From positions 5,353,408-5,417,407 of the forward strand of contig LNAC01000064.1 of NCBI GenBank assembly GCA_002007465.1: a stretch of 64,000 bases of DNA. Reading direction: 5' to 3'. Origin of the DNA: Ailurus styani (lineage: Eukaryota > Chordata > Mammalia > Carnivora > Ailuridae). The position numbers and the translations under genes were made by a program. Of the stretch, positions 11,791 to 22,002 are shown piece after piece (position 1 is the first letter of the stretch; each line of letters starts with the position of its first letter). The notes beneath the pieces are model-generated. The model worked only from the letters and a program-made list of their open reading frames with translations. It was not told the origin of the DNA and made no database searches.

Positions 11791-12199
11791 NAACTATTCT
11801 TTTAGTATTTAAAACTAAGGGGACTACTGACTTAGAGATAAAAAGAAAATCCTATGTGTAGGTGGCAAGTAATATAATTTACCTTTACTAATACTTGGGA
11901 TGATATAGCAAAACCACTACTTAAAAATAAAAAATGTAATTCTGTTGGAGTATCTCAAAAAATTAATTTATTAACCAAATAAAGTATCCACTTAAACTGT
12001 GAGATATCATTACAGTTACTCTGTTCAGAAATGAGTTCGACAAATAATTATCAAAGGCTCTTACATGTGCCGGGGACTGTTTGCCATTGCATTTCGAAGC
12101 CAGCAAGGCTTTCCCCCCTATCGGAGGCAGAGGACCCCCAAAAAGTTAATGGGTAAGTAAATTTACAAACTGTGATACTTGCAAATAAAAAAAGCCCCA

Positions 12200-12900
12200 C
12201 ATACCAAAAGTTGAGACAGAAATAGAACAGGATGCCTATGTCAAATAGGGTGATCAGAAAATGATTTTCTAGGAAGGTGAGTTTTAGGGTAAGATCTACA
12301 GGTTGATGAGAACAGCGGGGAAAAGATTATTCTAGAAGTGTTAGTAATAGTTCACATAAAGGCACCGGGTTGTGAAGGAATCTGAGGAAGTGAAAAAAGA
12401 TCACTAAAGCTGGAAGTAATAATGAGAGGAAATTAACTCAAAATCAGCTTAGAAAGAAACGCAGGTGCTAGGCCACATACGAAAGAAGTTGAGATTTAAA
12501 GTGCAAAAGCCACTGAAGTGTTGATTTTAGACAAGTGTTGGCTTTAGGATTGGAGGCAGCCTGCAGAAGTTACTGCTATGCAAGTGAGCTAAGTTGCCAG
12601 ACAACAGAACTGAGAGTAGTCAGAATGTATACATCTTGGAGATAAAATGGATGGTATTTGCTCAAAGATTAGATAGGAGATAGGGAAGATATAAGGAGGT
12701 GAGAAAAAGGGAAGACTCAAGAATGATTCTTAGATTTTTGGCTTGAATAACTGAATGGGTGGCAGTCATTAACCATTTACAGAAATGGGGAAGACCAGGA
12801 GAAAAGCAAAGAACCATGAATTGTTTTGGAGATGTTAAAATTCGAGACAAATGCCAGATTTCCAACTGGAGAAGTCAAGTATACACCTAGATATGAGGAG
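12200..12900 (+). mobile_element. Ancient repeat, family not assigned
   Basis: Contains 'aagactcaagaatgattctt agatttttggcttga' class text that is shared in altered form with 24590-24800 and 61100-61180. It is a dispersed old mammalian repeat. It has no coding capacity. Confidence 0.4.
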
Positions 12901-13184
12901 ATGAAAGGAATGGTCCAATTATAGATACAGACTAGTACAAAGTTGATCCCCATTATTCAGGGATTCCATATTGGCAAGTTCACCTACTCACTAAAATTAA
13001 TTTCTAATCCCAAAACCAATACTTGAGGTGCTTCCCTGATCACTCATGGACGTGCACAGAGCTGGGAAAAAAATCTCAACTGCCCTACAGGTACATTCCT
13101 AGGCAGTGCTCTGTTGTCTTATTTTAGACATCATAATAAAATATAAAATAAACATGTAAAAGAGACTAACTCCACCTGGGGAGC

Positions 13185-13640
13185 TAGGGAAGGCTTTATA
13201 GTAGAGACAACACCACAGCTGGGCCTTCCTTGAAGGATAGGTCAAAACTGTACACATACAGAAAGAAAGGCTTTCTAATGGAACAAAATAGTTGAATAAA
13301 GAGATATTGCAGTTTGGCTAATGTCAATGCATTTGGGATAATGGTTAAGAGATAAATCTAAGATGGGGTTACATCATGGCCACGTCACAGACTGGATTTT
13401 ACTCAACACATGATGGGGAAACTACTGACAAGATGTGAACATGAAAGTCTCGATCAGAGCTAGGCTTTAAAAGATTTAACTAGCAGAAGTGGGTAGGAAG
13501 GAATGGCAACAAAGAGACAGGAAGCAGGAAAACCAGTTAGGATGCTGTTAGTATAGTTGAAGCAAAAGGTTATAATAAAGTCCAAAAGTAGGGCAATGGC
13601 AATGAAACTGGAACAGAAGTAATAACCACAAAAGACACTG
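13185..13640 (+). mobile_element. Ancient repeat, family not assigned
   Basis: 'aaggctttatagtagagaca', 'gggccttccttgaaggatag' and 'ggaaaaccagttaggatgctg' class phrases recur across mammalian genomes in a repeat I cannot name. It seems related to 12200-12900. Confidence 0.35.
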
Positions 13641-14624
13641 CATACTATTAGAATGATTTATTGGCTGTAGAATGATGGACCTCACAAAATTTTAGTCAGA
13701 AGCAAACACAGCCATCATCCACTGTAAAAATAAAAAGGTGGCTCAGATAGCTGTTTACCACGCATGAAGAATGGGAATGAGTTGTATAAATACACAGGTA
13801 AGACATCTTACTACTTCATGCACCCAGTAATTACTTATTGAGTGTCAAGCACTATGTAAGGTTATACAGCAGCAAACAAGACAAAACACTATTTGCTGAG
13901 CTTACTGATATCAACAACTATGGTAAATCTTTATGAAAAATCCTACACTAATATAAAAATGACTTTTTCACTAAAATGAATTTTTACTGAAGTCGATCCT
14001 GGGTTATAGGCTTCCAGCTGAAATTCAAAGCAATGACTGTTAAAGACCAGTTATCTGAGATCTCATATCTATCTAAATCACTGTTCAGATTAAGTCAAGT
14101 TAAAAATATTTACTGAGTGCCTATTTAATACTCACATTGTACTAAGTGTCACAGAATATACATAACAATGATTTCCAAAAATGCCAAGAAATAAGCCCAG
14201 AGAAACGTGCCACCCCCTCCACTTTAAATAGGGGGAAAGACCTATGCCAGGACATTATTAAGGGACAAAGACCAAAACGATATAAAAATTTTAAAAAGTG
14301 CTTATGGGTAGATATTAAAGAGCTAAATACCACCTATTCTACAAATGAAAATAAGCTACTAGAAACAAATTTTAAAAACCTGACTTGCAAACTTTGGAAT
14401 GACTTGAGAGAGAACTAAAAATAATGGGATAAAAAGATGAAAATAAAATATTTAAGTAAATATGTAATATCCTTTCACAAACCCATAGTAGCTTAATTGG
14501 ATCAGAGTAAGGTATATCCTAAAATGTATATCAGAATGATGTAGTATTGAAGAGATGGACTGTAAGATAAAACATGACTCCACTTAGAAACCTCTCCTAC
14601 TCTACCGACCTTATGGTCCTATAC

Positions 14625-14815
14625 CAATGAGTGATTTTTAAACTAAGAGCAAGGATTTACCAAGGCAGCTCATTAAAAATGCAGATTCCCCGGACTCAGT
14701 TCCAGAGATCTTGAATTTATAAGATCTGTTCTGGTGCTCAGGAACCTATAAATTTTAATAAGCATCTGAAGTAACTCTATTGCAAGTAGTCAGAGATAAC
14801 ATTTTGAGGAATTCT
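14625..14815. mobile_element. MER5A-like hAT MITE
   Basis: 'ctcattaaaaatgcagattc cccggactcag' class text and 'acattttgaggaattctg' at the end resemble MER5A, which ends in a CTTTGAGAACCACTG-type TIR. Confidence 0.5.
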
Positions 14816-16194
14816 GCAGTATTTTAACTGAATTAAGATCCTCAATTTATACACAAGACACGCTAAACAGAGCAAGGTTAAGTGCCTTACTTAAGTTTAG
14901 TCCCCATTCTAGCCAGGCTGACAGAGTTAAGTCTTCCTCTAATGGGCCTTTTCTGTTGCTGCAGCCTCTTCCACTACCTTGCTCCTACCCACATTCAAAG
15001 CCAGATTGTATGATAAGTCCATTCACAGCGTCCTGGGCCCATAATGGGTTTGCATTGTTAATTTTTTTTTTTTTTTTTTTTTAGTGTATCTTTTTCCACA
15101 ACTGGAATAAAAAGCTCTCTGGGGAGTAACTGAGCTTTTACTTTTGTATCCCCTTCACAATGAGACATATGAATATTGTATTCCTTTTTTATTCCCTTCA
15201 ATTTGCAAGCAATATGCTGCTTTTCTCCAAGTAAACATTGAGCACAGGGCAAAGCATTTGAGTACTACACAAATGGGTACTTTTACTTTTCAATCCCATA
15301 AAGCAGTATTTTTCTGTGGGTCATGCCTCACAATGAAATGTGAAGCCAATCTGATGGGTCACAAGTATCATTAAAGAAAAAGAGAATGGTTTGGTATGTG
15401 TGTAGGGGGAGGGCGGGGGCAGGTACTGTAATATAAAATGTGTTTCTTACTGTAAGTTGCAGTCAAAAAAAGTTTGAAAACTAGAATTTTGTTAATGTTG
15501 ACAAACTTCTCCTACACCTCTATACCATGAAGTAGGCAAAGATATTTTCTCATCCAATTAACATTCAACCTTTTGATTAGTCATCCCATTCTCCACTCCC
15601 CAAAGCTTAATATTAGATTTATTCATTCACTGCCCCATTCCTTAACTAAAATGAAAAAGTGAAGCAGTAAGTCCTGAGTCTGATGAGTATTTTTCACAGT
15701 ACAAGTTTCACAGAAGCCTCTTCCTTCTTCAGATAGGTTATCTGAATGTTACGATGCACTTCAGATGGGATCCTGGAGCACCTGTCTCTGGACTCAAGTC
15801 TATCTGAAATTCTAGACATCCCAAACAGGGCTTTGATATGTTCACAACCTACTTCCTCCACAGAGGGTTTAGGCTTACTAATGTATGTGGTTTTTTCAAG
15901 ATCACCTTCTCTGCTTATTTTGGAGCCAAGTCCTCTGTGTCCACCTTAACATTACTTTCTGGTAACCTCTGATGTGCTCAACAAATTTAATTATATATGT
16001 TCCAAATCAATTCTATTTCCTCTTCTAACTTAAGGGAGACTTCATATTGACAAAGTCGTACCTTGCCTAGATTTTGCATGTATCTTACATCCTCCTAATC
16101 AGCAGACAAAATGTGCTCACTTATCTAGATCTAGTCATGCACTAACTGTGACCTGTCACTTCTCTAATACTGACATACTGTTTGTACTGGTACC

Positions 16195-16450
16195 AACAAT
16201 ACTCTCATTGCTTCGGTTTGAACTCAAATCCCACTTCTTCCAATAACTCTCCTAAATCCCTTCACCTGAACTGGTCTCCCACCTTCCAGTCCTCATTAAT
16301 ACCATTTGTGCTCCTATAGCACTTATCTATGTACTATAGGCATTATTTATGAATCTGTCTCCTACACTAGTCTCCAGGATTGACTCTCTAACTCCTATGT
16401 GTATACCTCCCACCGCCCAACACAGACCAGAGTGCATTTCACAAGGTCCG
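16195..16450 (+). mobile_element. L2-like LINE 3' fragment
   Basis: 'cttcttccaataactctcct', 'cctatagcacttatctatgt' and 'acctcccaccgcccaacac' follow L2 3'-end order. Confidence 0.45.
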
Positions 16451-17232
16451 GCCTTGGTTACATTTACTTTATTGTACTGAACGGTAAAGAACTTAATTCA
16501 GTGTATATAAAAATAAGCTAAGAGCGGCTTCTAATTCTGCACACCCTCCAAACTCTGCTCAACTGTAAAGTATTTTAAAAAACAAAACTATAAAAGATAC
16601 AATGGGAAAACGGCAATAAAGGAAATCCAAATAAAACTGAAAGGCATGATAAAATGGATGTGATGCTCTCTGCATTTCCACATGTGGTCCGGTAAATCGG
16701 TGCCTAAATCTCTCAGACAGCACCATTCTGCTCTGTCATCCCCTTTTACTCTATTTCAAAACCTCGCGCACCGCTGAATGTGCCTGAGCTCTCGCTCATG
16801 GGGCCACGTACCCCACAGTATGTTAGGCAACCCACTCCCTCTTGCCTTGCCTGCATCGGCCACACTCACAAGAACAAGAGTGGGCAACCATTTCCCTGAA
16901 ACAGTCTAACCAAAATGGAAGCGCGCCTAGACCTGGGTACCTTTAATCCTCTGTAAGCCCCAGATTCTTTAGGTCATCGTATTTCCTCCACTGGCGACCG
17001 TCTCAAGGTGCCTTGCCGCTGTCTTCCAGGCGCAGTCTTTCCCCCACTTCCCGACACCAGCGTAAGGTCCCACCGCTCTCCACACACGCAGCCTACCCGC
17101 TAGGCCTCGAGAAGGGTCGGTACGCAATTCCGGCGGTCAAGGTTCCCGAAAACTGCTTGACCTCTGCGCGCTCCGATTTGAACGTACCGTACCCACGCCG
17201 TGGAACTTCCTTCCTCGAAACAAGTCTTCCCG

Positions 17233-17260
17233 CCCCCCCCCCCCCCCCCCCCCCCCCCCC
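17233..17260 (+). repeat. 28-nt C homopolymer in MTDH intron 1
   Basis: An uninterrupted run of 28 C lies about 200 bp inside intron 1 from the exon 1 donor (G-run in the transcript), followed by an ambiguous base at 17274. Its length is probably unreliable in the assembly. Confidence 0.9.
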
Positions 17261-17460
17261 TCGCCCTCCCCGCNGCCAGTGACCTGCCCACCGATCACCT
17301 CCTCCACCCGGCCAGATCAGAGTCCCAGCTCCGGACTAGCCTCTCTTTTCCTTTTCCATTCCCGGCTGGGGCGGCTGGGGCTCGGCCTCCCGCCCTCACT
17401 CTCGAGGGTTTCCACGCCGGCCCCGGACCCCTAGTCTACCGCCGCTCCACCCCTACTCAC

Positions 17461-17841
17461 TTTGGGCTTCTCCGGCAATTTCTTCCGGTTCTTCTTCTTC
17501 TGCTCGTCGCTCCTGAGATTCTTCGACAGGGCCAGGTCGTCGGGGGCCGAGGCCGGCACCGCCGCCGCTTCCTCCCGCTTGCGGGGCGGGCTCCGCCGCT
17601 TTTTTCGGGCGCCGGCGCAAGCCGCGGCCCAGCCGTAGCAGAGCAGGAGCAGCAGCAGCAGCCCCAGCGCGCTGGTGCCCACCAGAATCACCCAGCCCGG
17701 GTACCGCTTCGGCTCCAGCCCCAGGTCGAGGCCCAGCTCGGTGCGCAGAAAGCCTAGACCGACCGAAAGCATTTCCCGCAGCCGGGCCGAGCCTTCCTCG
17801 GCCTGCCGGGCCAGCTCGTCCTGCCAGCTCTGTGCAGCCAT
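17461..17841 (-). CDS. MTDH: MTDH exon 1, coding part (metadherin, N-terminal 127 residues)
   Basis: Metadherin (AEG-1, LYRIC) is a lysine-rich single-pass membrane and RNA-binding adaptor. It is found at the ER, perinuclear membrane, tight junctions and nucleus, binds SND1 and promotes NF-kB and PI3K/AKT signalling. Reading leftward from ATG at 17841, the frame begins MAAQSWQDEL. It carries an LxxLL-type motif LREML (residues 21-25), a membrane helix (about 49-76, with seven consecutive leucines at 61-67), and a basic nuclear localisation signal KKRRSPPRKR (80-89). A lysine-rich stretch QKKKNRKK follows (114-121). The coding part ends in KPK with AAA|GTGAGT, a consensus donor, after exactly 127 codons. 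The start has A at -3 and G at +4. The match to human MTDH, recalled from memory, is near-identical over the whole exon. Beyond the donor the frame reads nine more residues and stops. Confidence 0.98.
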
Positions 17842-18150
17842 CTTCCCTCCGTCAGCGAGACTCGCAGGATGACGCCGGGGCGCACGGCCGCCGTACCAGA
17901 GTCAGGGGAGGCGAAGGAGGGCCGGGCCAGACTGCCTCAGGCTGAGCGCATCGCGGCCGCCCCTCGCGCCGGAGCCAGGGATCGGCAGCTGCCGCCGCCG
18001 GGAGAGGGGGCTCCCAGTTCCCCCTAGTCAGCCTCACTCCGCCGCCGCCAAGAGGAGGGGGGCGGCGGGAGGGAGTGTCTCCAGCGGCGGCCGCTAAGCG
18101 GCGTCTCGGCGCCAGTGCCAGGCCCCGCCGTCGTCCCTCGGCGCAACAAT
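17842..18150 (-). promoter_or_regulatory. MTDH: MTDH 5' UTR and core promoter (extent approximate)
   Basis: This very GC- and CpG-rich DNA lies immediately 5' of the MTDH start codon. The sequence around the ATG reads GGGAAGATGGCTGC on the minus strand, an AAGATGGC core resembling a YY1 element that overlaps the initiator codon, as in many TATA-less promoters. A second YY1-like core (CAATGGCGGC on the plus strand) is at 18146-18155. No TATA box is visible. The transcription start cannot be placed from sequence; the outer limit is a guess based on a typical 5' UTR length. Confidence 0.6.
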
Positions 18151-18197
18151 GGCGGCTCCGGCCGCGATCCACGCCGCGCGCGGGGATGGCCGCGGGT

Positions 18198-18203
18198 CAC
18201 GTG
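18198..18203. promoter_or_regulatory. E-box CACGTG, proximal
   Basis: This is a perfect palindromic CACGTG in the context GGTCACGTGGGC, 357 bp upstream of the MTDH ATG. It is the class recognised by USF and MYC/MAX. From memory, human MTDH is activated by MYC through promoter E-boxes; this pair would be the natural counterpart, but binding is inferred. Confidence 0.7.
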
Positions 18204-18228
18204 GGCGCCACGGGAGGGACGTGGGGGT

Positions 18229-18234
18229 CACGTG
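18229..18234. promoter_or_regulatory. E-box CACGTG, distal
   Basis: This second perfect CACGTG has the same flanks (GGTCACGTGGGC) and lies 31 bp, about three helical turns, from the first. Between them is a further GGGACGTGGGGG half-similar core. Same-phase spacing would suit paired bHLH-ZIP dimers. Confidence 0.7.
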
Positions 18235-18237
18235 GGC

Positions 18238-18263
18238 CCGGGCGGGGCGGGGCGGGGCGGGAG
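18238..18263. promoter_or_regulatory. Cluster of GC boxes (SP1/KLF type)
   Basis: Four overlapping GGGCGGGG-type units follow directly after the distal E-box. The run of five G-tracts separated by single C residues could also fold into a G-quadruplex on the plus strand. Confidence 0.7.
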
Positions 18264-18539
18264 CCGTTGGGTGGAGGGCGCGGCTCCTGCGGCTGGCGGT
18301 GACCCGTTCTGGCCTCGGAAAGGCTCGGAGGCTGGGGATCGCAGACCTCGGGCGGGAGTCTGGGAGGGGTTAACTGCAGGAAGCCTCCGCGGGGTAGCTG
18401 GTGCCTCCGGCGCTAGGAGACGTGGCGCTCTGGCGGAGTCCAGGGGAGGGGCTTTCGTGGAAGCCGGGGTGGGGGGAGAGGGGAGAGGGTGGAGAGCGTA
18501 AAAGCAGGTCGGGCGGGCGGGTGTATAGGTCAAAGTCGC

Positions 18540-19170
18540 CCTAGTAAGTGTAGGTTTTCTCCATTCTTTTTCTGGGAGTGGGGCTGGGGTGGAATCAGCA
18601 TTTTCTCCCTGGGTTACAGGGCTAGATTCTTCCCGAGTGGGCTTAACTGAGTATGAAGCCAGACGTTCCTATTCCGTGCCCCGGGTTTCATTCACAAACT
18701 GGCTTTTTCTCTTCTGGGCCAGCCAGCATGCCGCGTGCCTATCATTCACTGGCCTGGCTTGGGCGGTTCGCATCAGTTTCGCTCATTCACTCCCGCTCTG
18801 GCTGTTCCCCAGAATTCAAAACTTGCAAAGCCCGTGGGCGGCACTATTTTCCTACTAATTTGTAGCTTTAATGAGAAATAACAAGAGAAGCACATTGGAC
18901 TGTGTTTACGCGAAGAGGTAGCTTCCTCCTTGTGTTTTATTTTAAGCTTTCATTCAAGACCACAGAAAGAGTTTGAAAAAACTCTATTTTTAGAATCTGT
19001 GTTGACCATCTCTGGGTAGAGTTAGGAAGAAATGAATTGCCCTTTCAGATTTTAATTACGAAGATGATGTTTGCGGGGTGCCTTACGGTTTCTTTCCGCT
19101 TTCCTGTAAGGAAGCTGTTTAATCATTAAGTAATAGCTAGCGTGTAAGCCAGTGTCTTAAGTGGACTAAA
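18540..19170. other. Upstream flank of the MTDH island, no gene seen
   Basis: GC content falls from island level to background. No repeat or coding signal is recognised. Plus-strand frames here (for example 18589-18858) have no homology I know. Confidence 0.6.
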
Positions 19171-19172
19171 TA

Positions 19173-19472
19173 CTGTTGACCCTTGAACAACTCAGAGGTT
19201 AGGGGCACTGACTCCTGCACAGTGGAATATAACTTTTGACTTCCCCAAAATTTTAATAGCCTGCTTTGACTGGAAGTCTTACCAAGAACAAGAACAGCCA
19301 CCTAACACATATGTATTGTGGACTATATTCTTACAATAAAGTAAACTAAAGAAAAAATATTAAGAAAATCATAAAGAAAATACATTTACAGTACTGTACC
19401 GTGTTTACTGAAAGAAATTCACGTGCAAGTGGACCCAGGCAGTTCAAACGACTGTTTTTCAAGGGTCAATTG
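19173..19472 (+). mobile_element. MER8-like Tigger-type DNA transposon
   Basis: The left end CTGTTGACCCTTGAACAA and the right end TTTTCAAGGGTCAATTG are inverted repeats, flanked by TA on both sides as expected for the Tc1/mariner-pogo class. Internal text 'acttttgacttccccaaaat' and 'acatttacagtactgtacc' matches MER8 as I recall it. It is nonautonomous, at 300 bp. Confidence 0.8.
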
Positions 19473-20424
19473 TACAGACTTTCTCAAAGAATAGAAAAGG
19501 GGATAAGATCAATAAGCACCTAATGCCAAAAATGTATTAAGGGATATTTTGATCTACTTTGCAGCAGTGTTGTAATGCATGTTGTGATTAGTGGGTGGAA
19601 GGGAGTTTTGTAAATAAATAGTAAAAATGAACTACTACTCTTGCTAAGCTTTATATAGACTTAATGACAATGTAAGTTACAAGGCCAAAAACTTCGATGA
19701 TGACATTAGGATCTGCTTTAACCCTAAAAATTTCCAAGTTCCATTTATATTTATGAAATTAGATTTTTAATCCCACATTTTAACATTTTGTTTCCAGAGA
19801 CGGGAAAGATGATGACTTTCTTAAGAAGTTCAACTGCCCATTCTAGGGTAACATCTGTGGATTTATGAATTAAGCTATTATACAATAGTAGCAGGATGTG
19901 TCTGTTCCTTTGGCACCGTAGCAAGTATTGATTATGTAAAATAATTTCACCTTTTTTTCTGACTGTCCCTAAAAATGCCTTTAAAAAAACCCTTAAAAAT
20001 ATATTAAAAAGTATTTAGTAATACAAATACCGTTTTTCATATATAACTGTATAGTCATCCTTCCAAGTATTTATATTTTAAAAACAGAATTAAGGTCATA
20101 TGCTATTTACTGTTTTGGACTTAATGTGGTCATGAACATTCATGTCCATTGAGAAAGTCTATCTAAAACCAGGAACACACCTGTGGTGACACAAAGTTGG
20201 GTCTTATTAACTTGTGACAGAATGAAATGTAGGTAAAACTTAAATGAAGCAATGCTTTGAAAGACTCTAAGCAAAGCAGGCTGTGTGTAAAGGAGTTATC
20301 AGGCCTGGCGCCAGCAGATGCAAAACCCTAATTCCTCAGAAATGGTAAAATTAAGGTAAATGTGAAATGTTTCTGAAACCTCTTACCTGAAACATGTGGT
20401 TTGGAACTAAAGACTGCTTTTTCT
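19473..20424. other. AT-rich intergenic DNA, nothing recognised
   Basis: No coding, RNA or repeat signal that I can support. Confidence 0.5.
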
Positions 20425-20815
20425 AGGTATGAAAGAGACTCATACAATGGAATACCACTCGGAAAGAAAAAGGAATGAATTACAACATCCCTACATAATT
20501 GTGCTGAGTGAAAGAAGCCAGGCCAGAAAAAAAAAGGAGTACATACAGTATGATTCCATTTATATAAAACTAGGAAATGCGAACTATAGTGACAGTAAAT
20601 CAGGAGTTTCCTGGGGGAGGGGAGTGAGAGCAAGAAGTAGGAGGGAGGGATTACCAAAGTGTACCAGGAAACTTCAGGGAGTTATGGATAGGTTCATTAT
20701 CTTCATTGTTGTGTTGGTTTTATGGGTATGCATGTGAAAACTTATCAAGTTGTATACTTTAAATATTGTAGTTTAAATTGCTACACCTCAATAAAAAAGT
20801 TCAAAGAAATTCTTA
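20425..20815 (+). mobile_element. L1 (old mammalian type) 3' end
   Basis: 'gaataccactcggaaagaaa', 'gctgagtgaaagaagccagg' and 'tatgattccatttatataaa' give the order typical of L1M 3' ends, closing with 'gctacacctcaataaaaaag'. The 102-residue frame across it is not a gene. Confidence 0.8.
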
Positions 20816-20878
20816 AAAAGTGACCTGCATGACTCAGATTCTTATAAGAGTGGGATGTTCCATGCTTACTGAGGGGAT

Positions 20879-21076
20879 TTCTTTTTTTTTTTCTTTTTTA
20901 AAACTTTATTTATTCATTTGAGAGAGAGAACACAATTGGGAAGAGGAGCAGAGGCAGAGGGAGAAGCAGGCTCCCCGCTGAGCAGGGAGCCCCACATGGG
21001 GATTCATCCTAGGACCCCAGGATGATGACCTGAGCCAAAGGCAGACACTTAACTGACTGAGCCACCCAGGTGCCCC
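20879..21076 (-). mobile_element. Can-SINE, older subfamily
   Basis: Poly(T) at the left, 'gagccacccaggtgcccc' at the right. Divergence from the young consensus is visible throughout. A 13-14-bp TSD (ACTGAGGGGATTTC against ACTGGGAGATATC) is plausible but eroded. Confidence 0.9.
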
Positions 21077-21158
21077 ACTGGGAGATATCTAACAAAATTT
21101 TTGACAATCTATGATTTTAAAAAACAAGGTTTCTCAATACTATATCCTTGATGTTTAT

Positions 21159-21501
21159 TACTTTTTTTTAAAATAGTCTCCTTACCCAGTATGGACCCCA
21201 GTTCAGGGCTTGAACTCACGACCCTGAGATTAAGACCTGAGCTGAGATCAAGAGATGTTTAACTGGGCGCCTGGGTGGCTCAGTGGGTTAAAGCCTCTGC
21301 CTTTGGCTCAGGTCATGATCTCAGGGTCCTGGGATTGAGGCCCGCATCGCATCAGGCTCCATGTTCGGCGGGGAGCCTGCTTCCTCCTCTCTCTTTGCCT
21401 GCTGCTCTGCCTACTTGTGATCTTTGTCTCTCTGTCAAATAAATAAATAAAATCTTAAAAAAAAAAAAGATGTTTAACTGAATAAGCCACCCAGGTACCC
21501 C
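21159..21501 (-). mobile_element. Old Can-SINE, split by a younger one
   Basis: The two halves (21159-21265 and 21481-21501) reassemble into one minus-strand SINE ending 'gccacccaggtaccc'. The outer TSD TATCCTTGATGTTTAT is perfect at 21143-21158 and 21502-21517. Confidence 0.9.
21266..21467 (+). mobile_element. Young Can-SINE nested inside an older Can-SINE
   Basis: Complete head-to-tail copy with a 13-bp TSD AGATGTTTAACTG at 21253-21265 and 21468-21480. Opposite orientation to its host. Confidence 0.95.
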
Positions 21502-21634
21502 TATCCTTGATGTTTATCAACAAAAACAATTTCTATAGGTTTACACAATAAATATTCACTTATTCTATCGTCTGGCTCTGCTGTAATTTAACATACTTCA
21601 TTGTTGGATAGTTAGATTATAGGGTTTATTGTCT

Positions 21635-21665
<31 letters not shown>

Positions 21666-22002
21666 GCTCTTGATTGCAATTCTGGCATGACCATGCTTAT
21701 AACTAAATCTTTGTGACTATCCATAATTACTTTTTAAGGATAGAATTCTGGCAGTGCAATTGCCTGAGTCATAGCCCACAATATGTAATCTAACCCTTTT
21801 AATTACGAACTTTTAAGGGACTTGAAGAAGTTCTCCTTAAGTCTCTCATTTCATAGAAGGGAAAAAGGAGGCTTCAAAGGGTTGTCATACCCTAGAGTCA
21901 GAGTGGCCAAGCTCAGAGTAGAACACAATCTTCCCATTGCTTTGACTCCTTGGCTGCTCCTCTTTTTCAGTATACTGTGTGATTGGTTCTTGGGCTTCGA
22001 AT

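Larger units (their letters stand above)
5240..17460 (-). other. MTDH: MTDH intron 1 (12,221 bp)
   Basis: The donor GTGAGT is at 17460 downward and the acceptor TTGCCTATGCAG ends at 5240. The intron contains four Can-SINEs (two minus, two plus), an hAT-type fragment, several MIR-like pieces, an L2-like piece near 16.2 kb and a (TG)n microsatellite. It also holds a 122-bp N gap, three single-base Ns and, near its 5' end, a 28-C homopolymer. No further coding exon with recognisable splice borders was seen. Stretches 6750-8320, 13650-14620, 14820-16190 and 16460-17000 hold nothing I can assign. Confidence 0.95.
17000..18530. promoter_or_regulatory. MTDH: CpG island over MTDH exon 1 and promoter
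   Basis: CpG dinucleotides are dense through exon 1, the 5' UTR and about 400 bp upstream, and drop sharply before 17.0 kb and after about 18.55 kb, against a CpG-poor window. The island includes a 28-C tract, (GGGGC)n-type GC boxes and two E-boxes. Such islands usually drive transcription in both directions; an antisense upstream transcript is possible, but no splice or coding signal supports one. Confidence 0.9.

Noticed and set aside
17200..17757. 185-codon plus-strand frame
   Set aside because: Antisense to MTDH exon 1, GC-rich, reads through the poly-C tract and contains an N.
17852..18172. 106-codon minus frame upstream of the MTDH start
   Set aside because: Begins at a non-ATG codon and lies in the GC-rich 5' UTR/promoter, where long open frames occur by chance.
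18240..18900. Divergent lncRNA opposite MTDH
   Set aside because: Plausible from the CpG island, but no splice donor, polyadenylation site or homology supports it.
21266..21340. tRNA-Lys gene candidates
   Set aside because: These are Can-SINE heads, diverged from tRNA, followed by CT tracts and A-tails.
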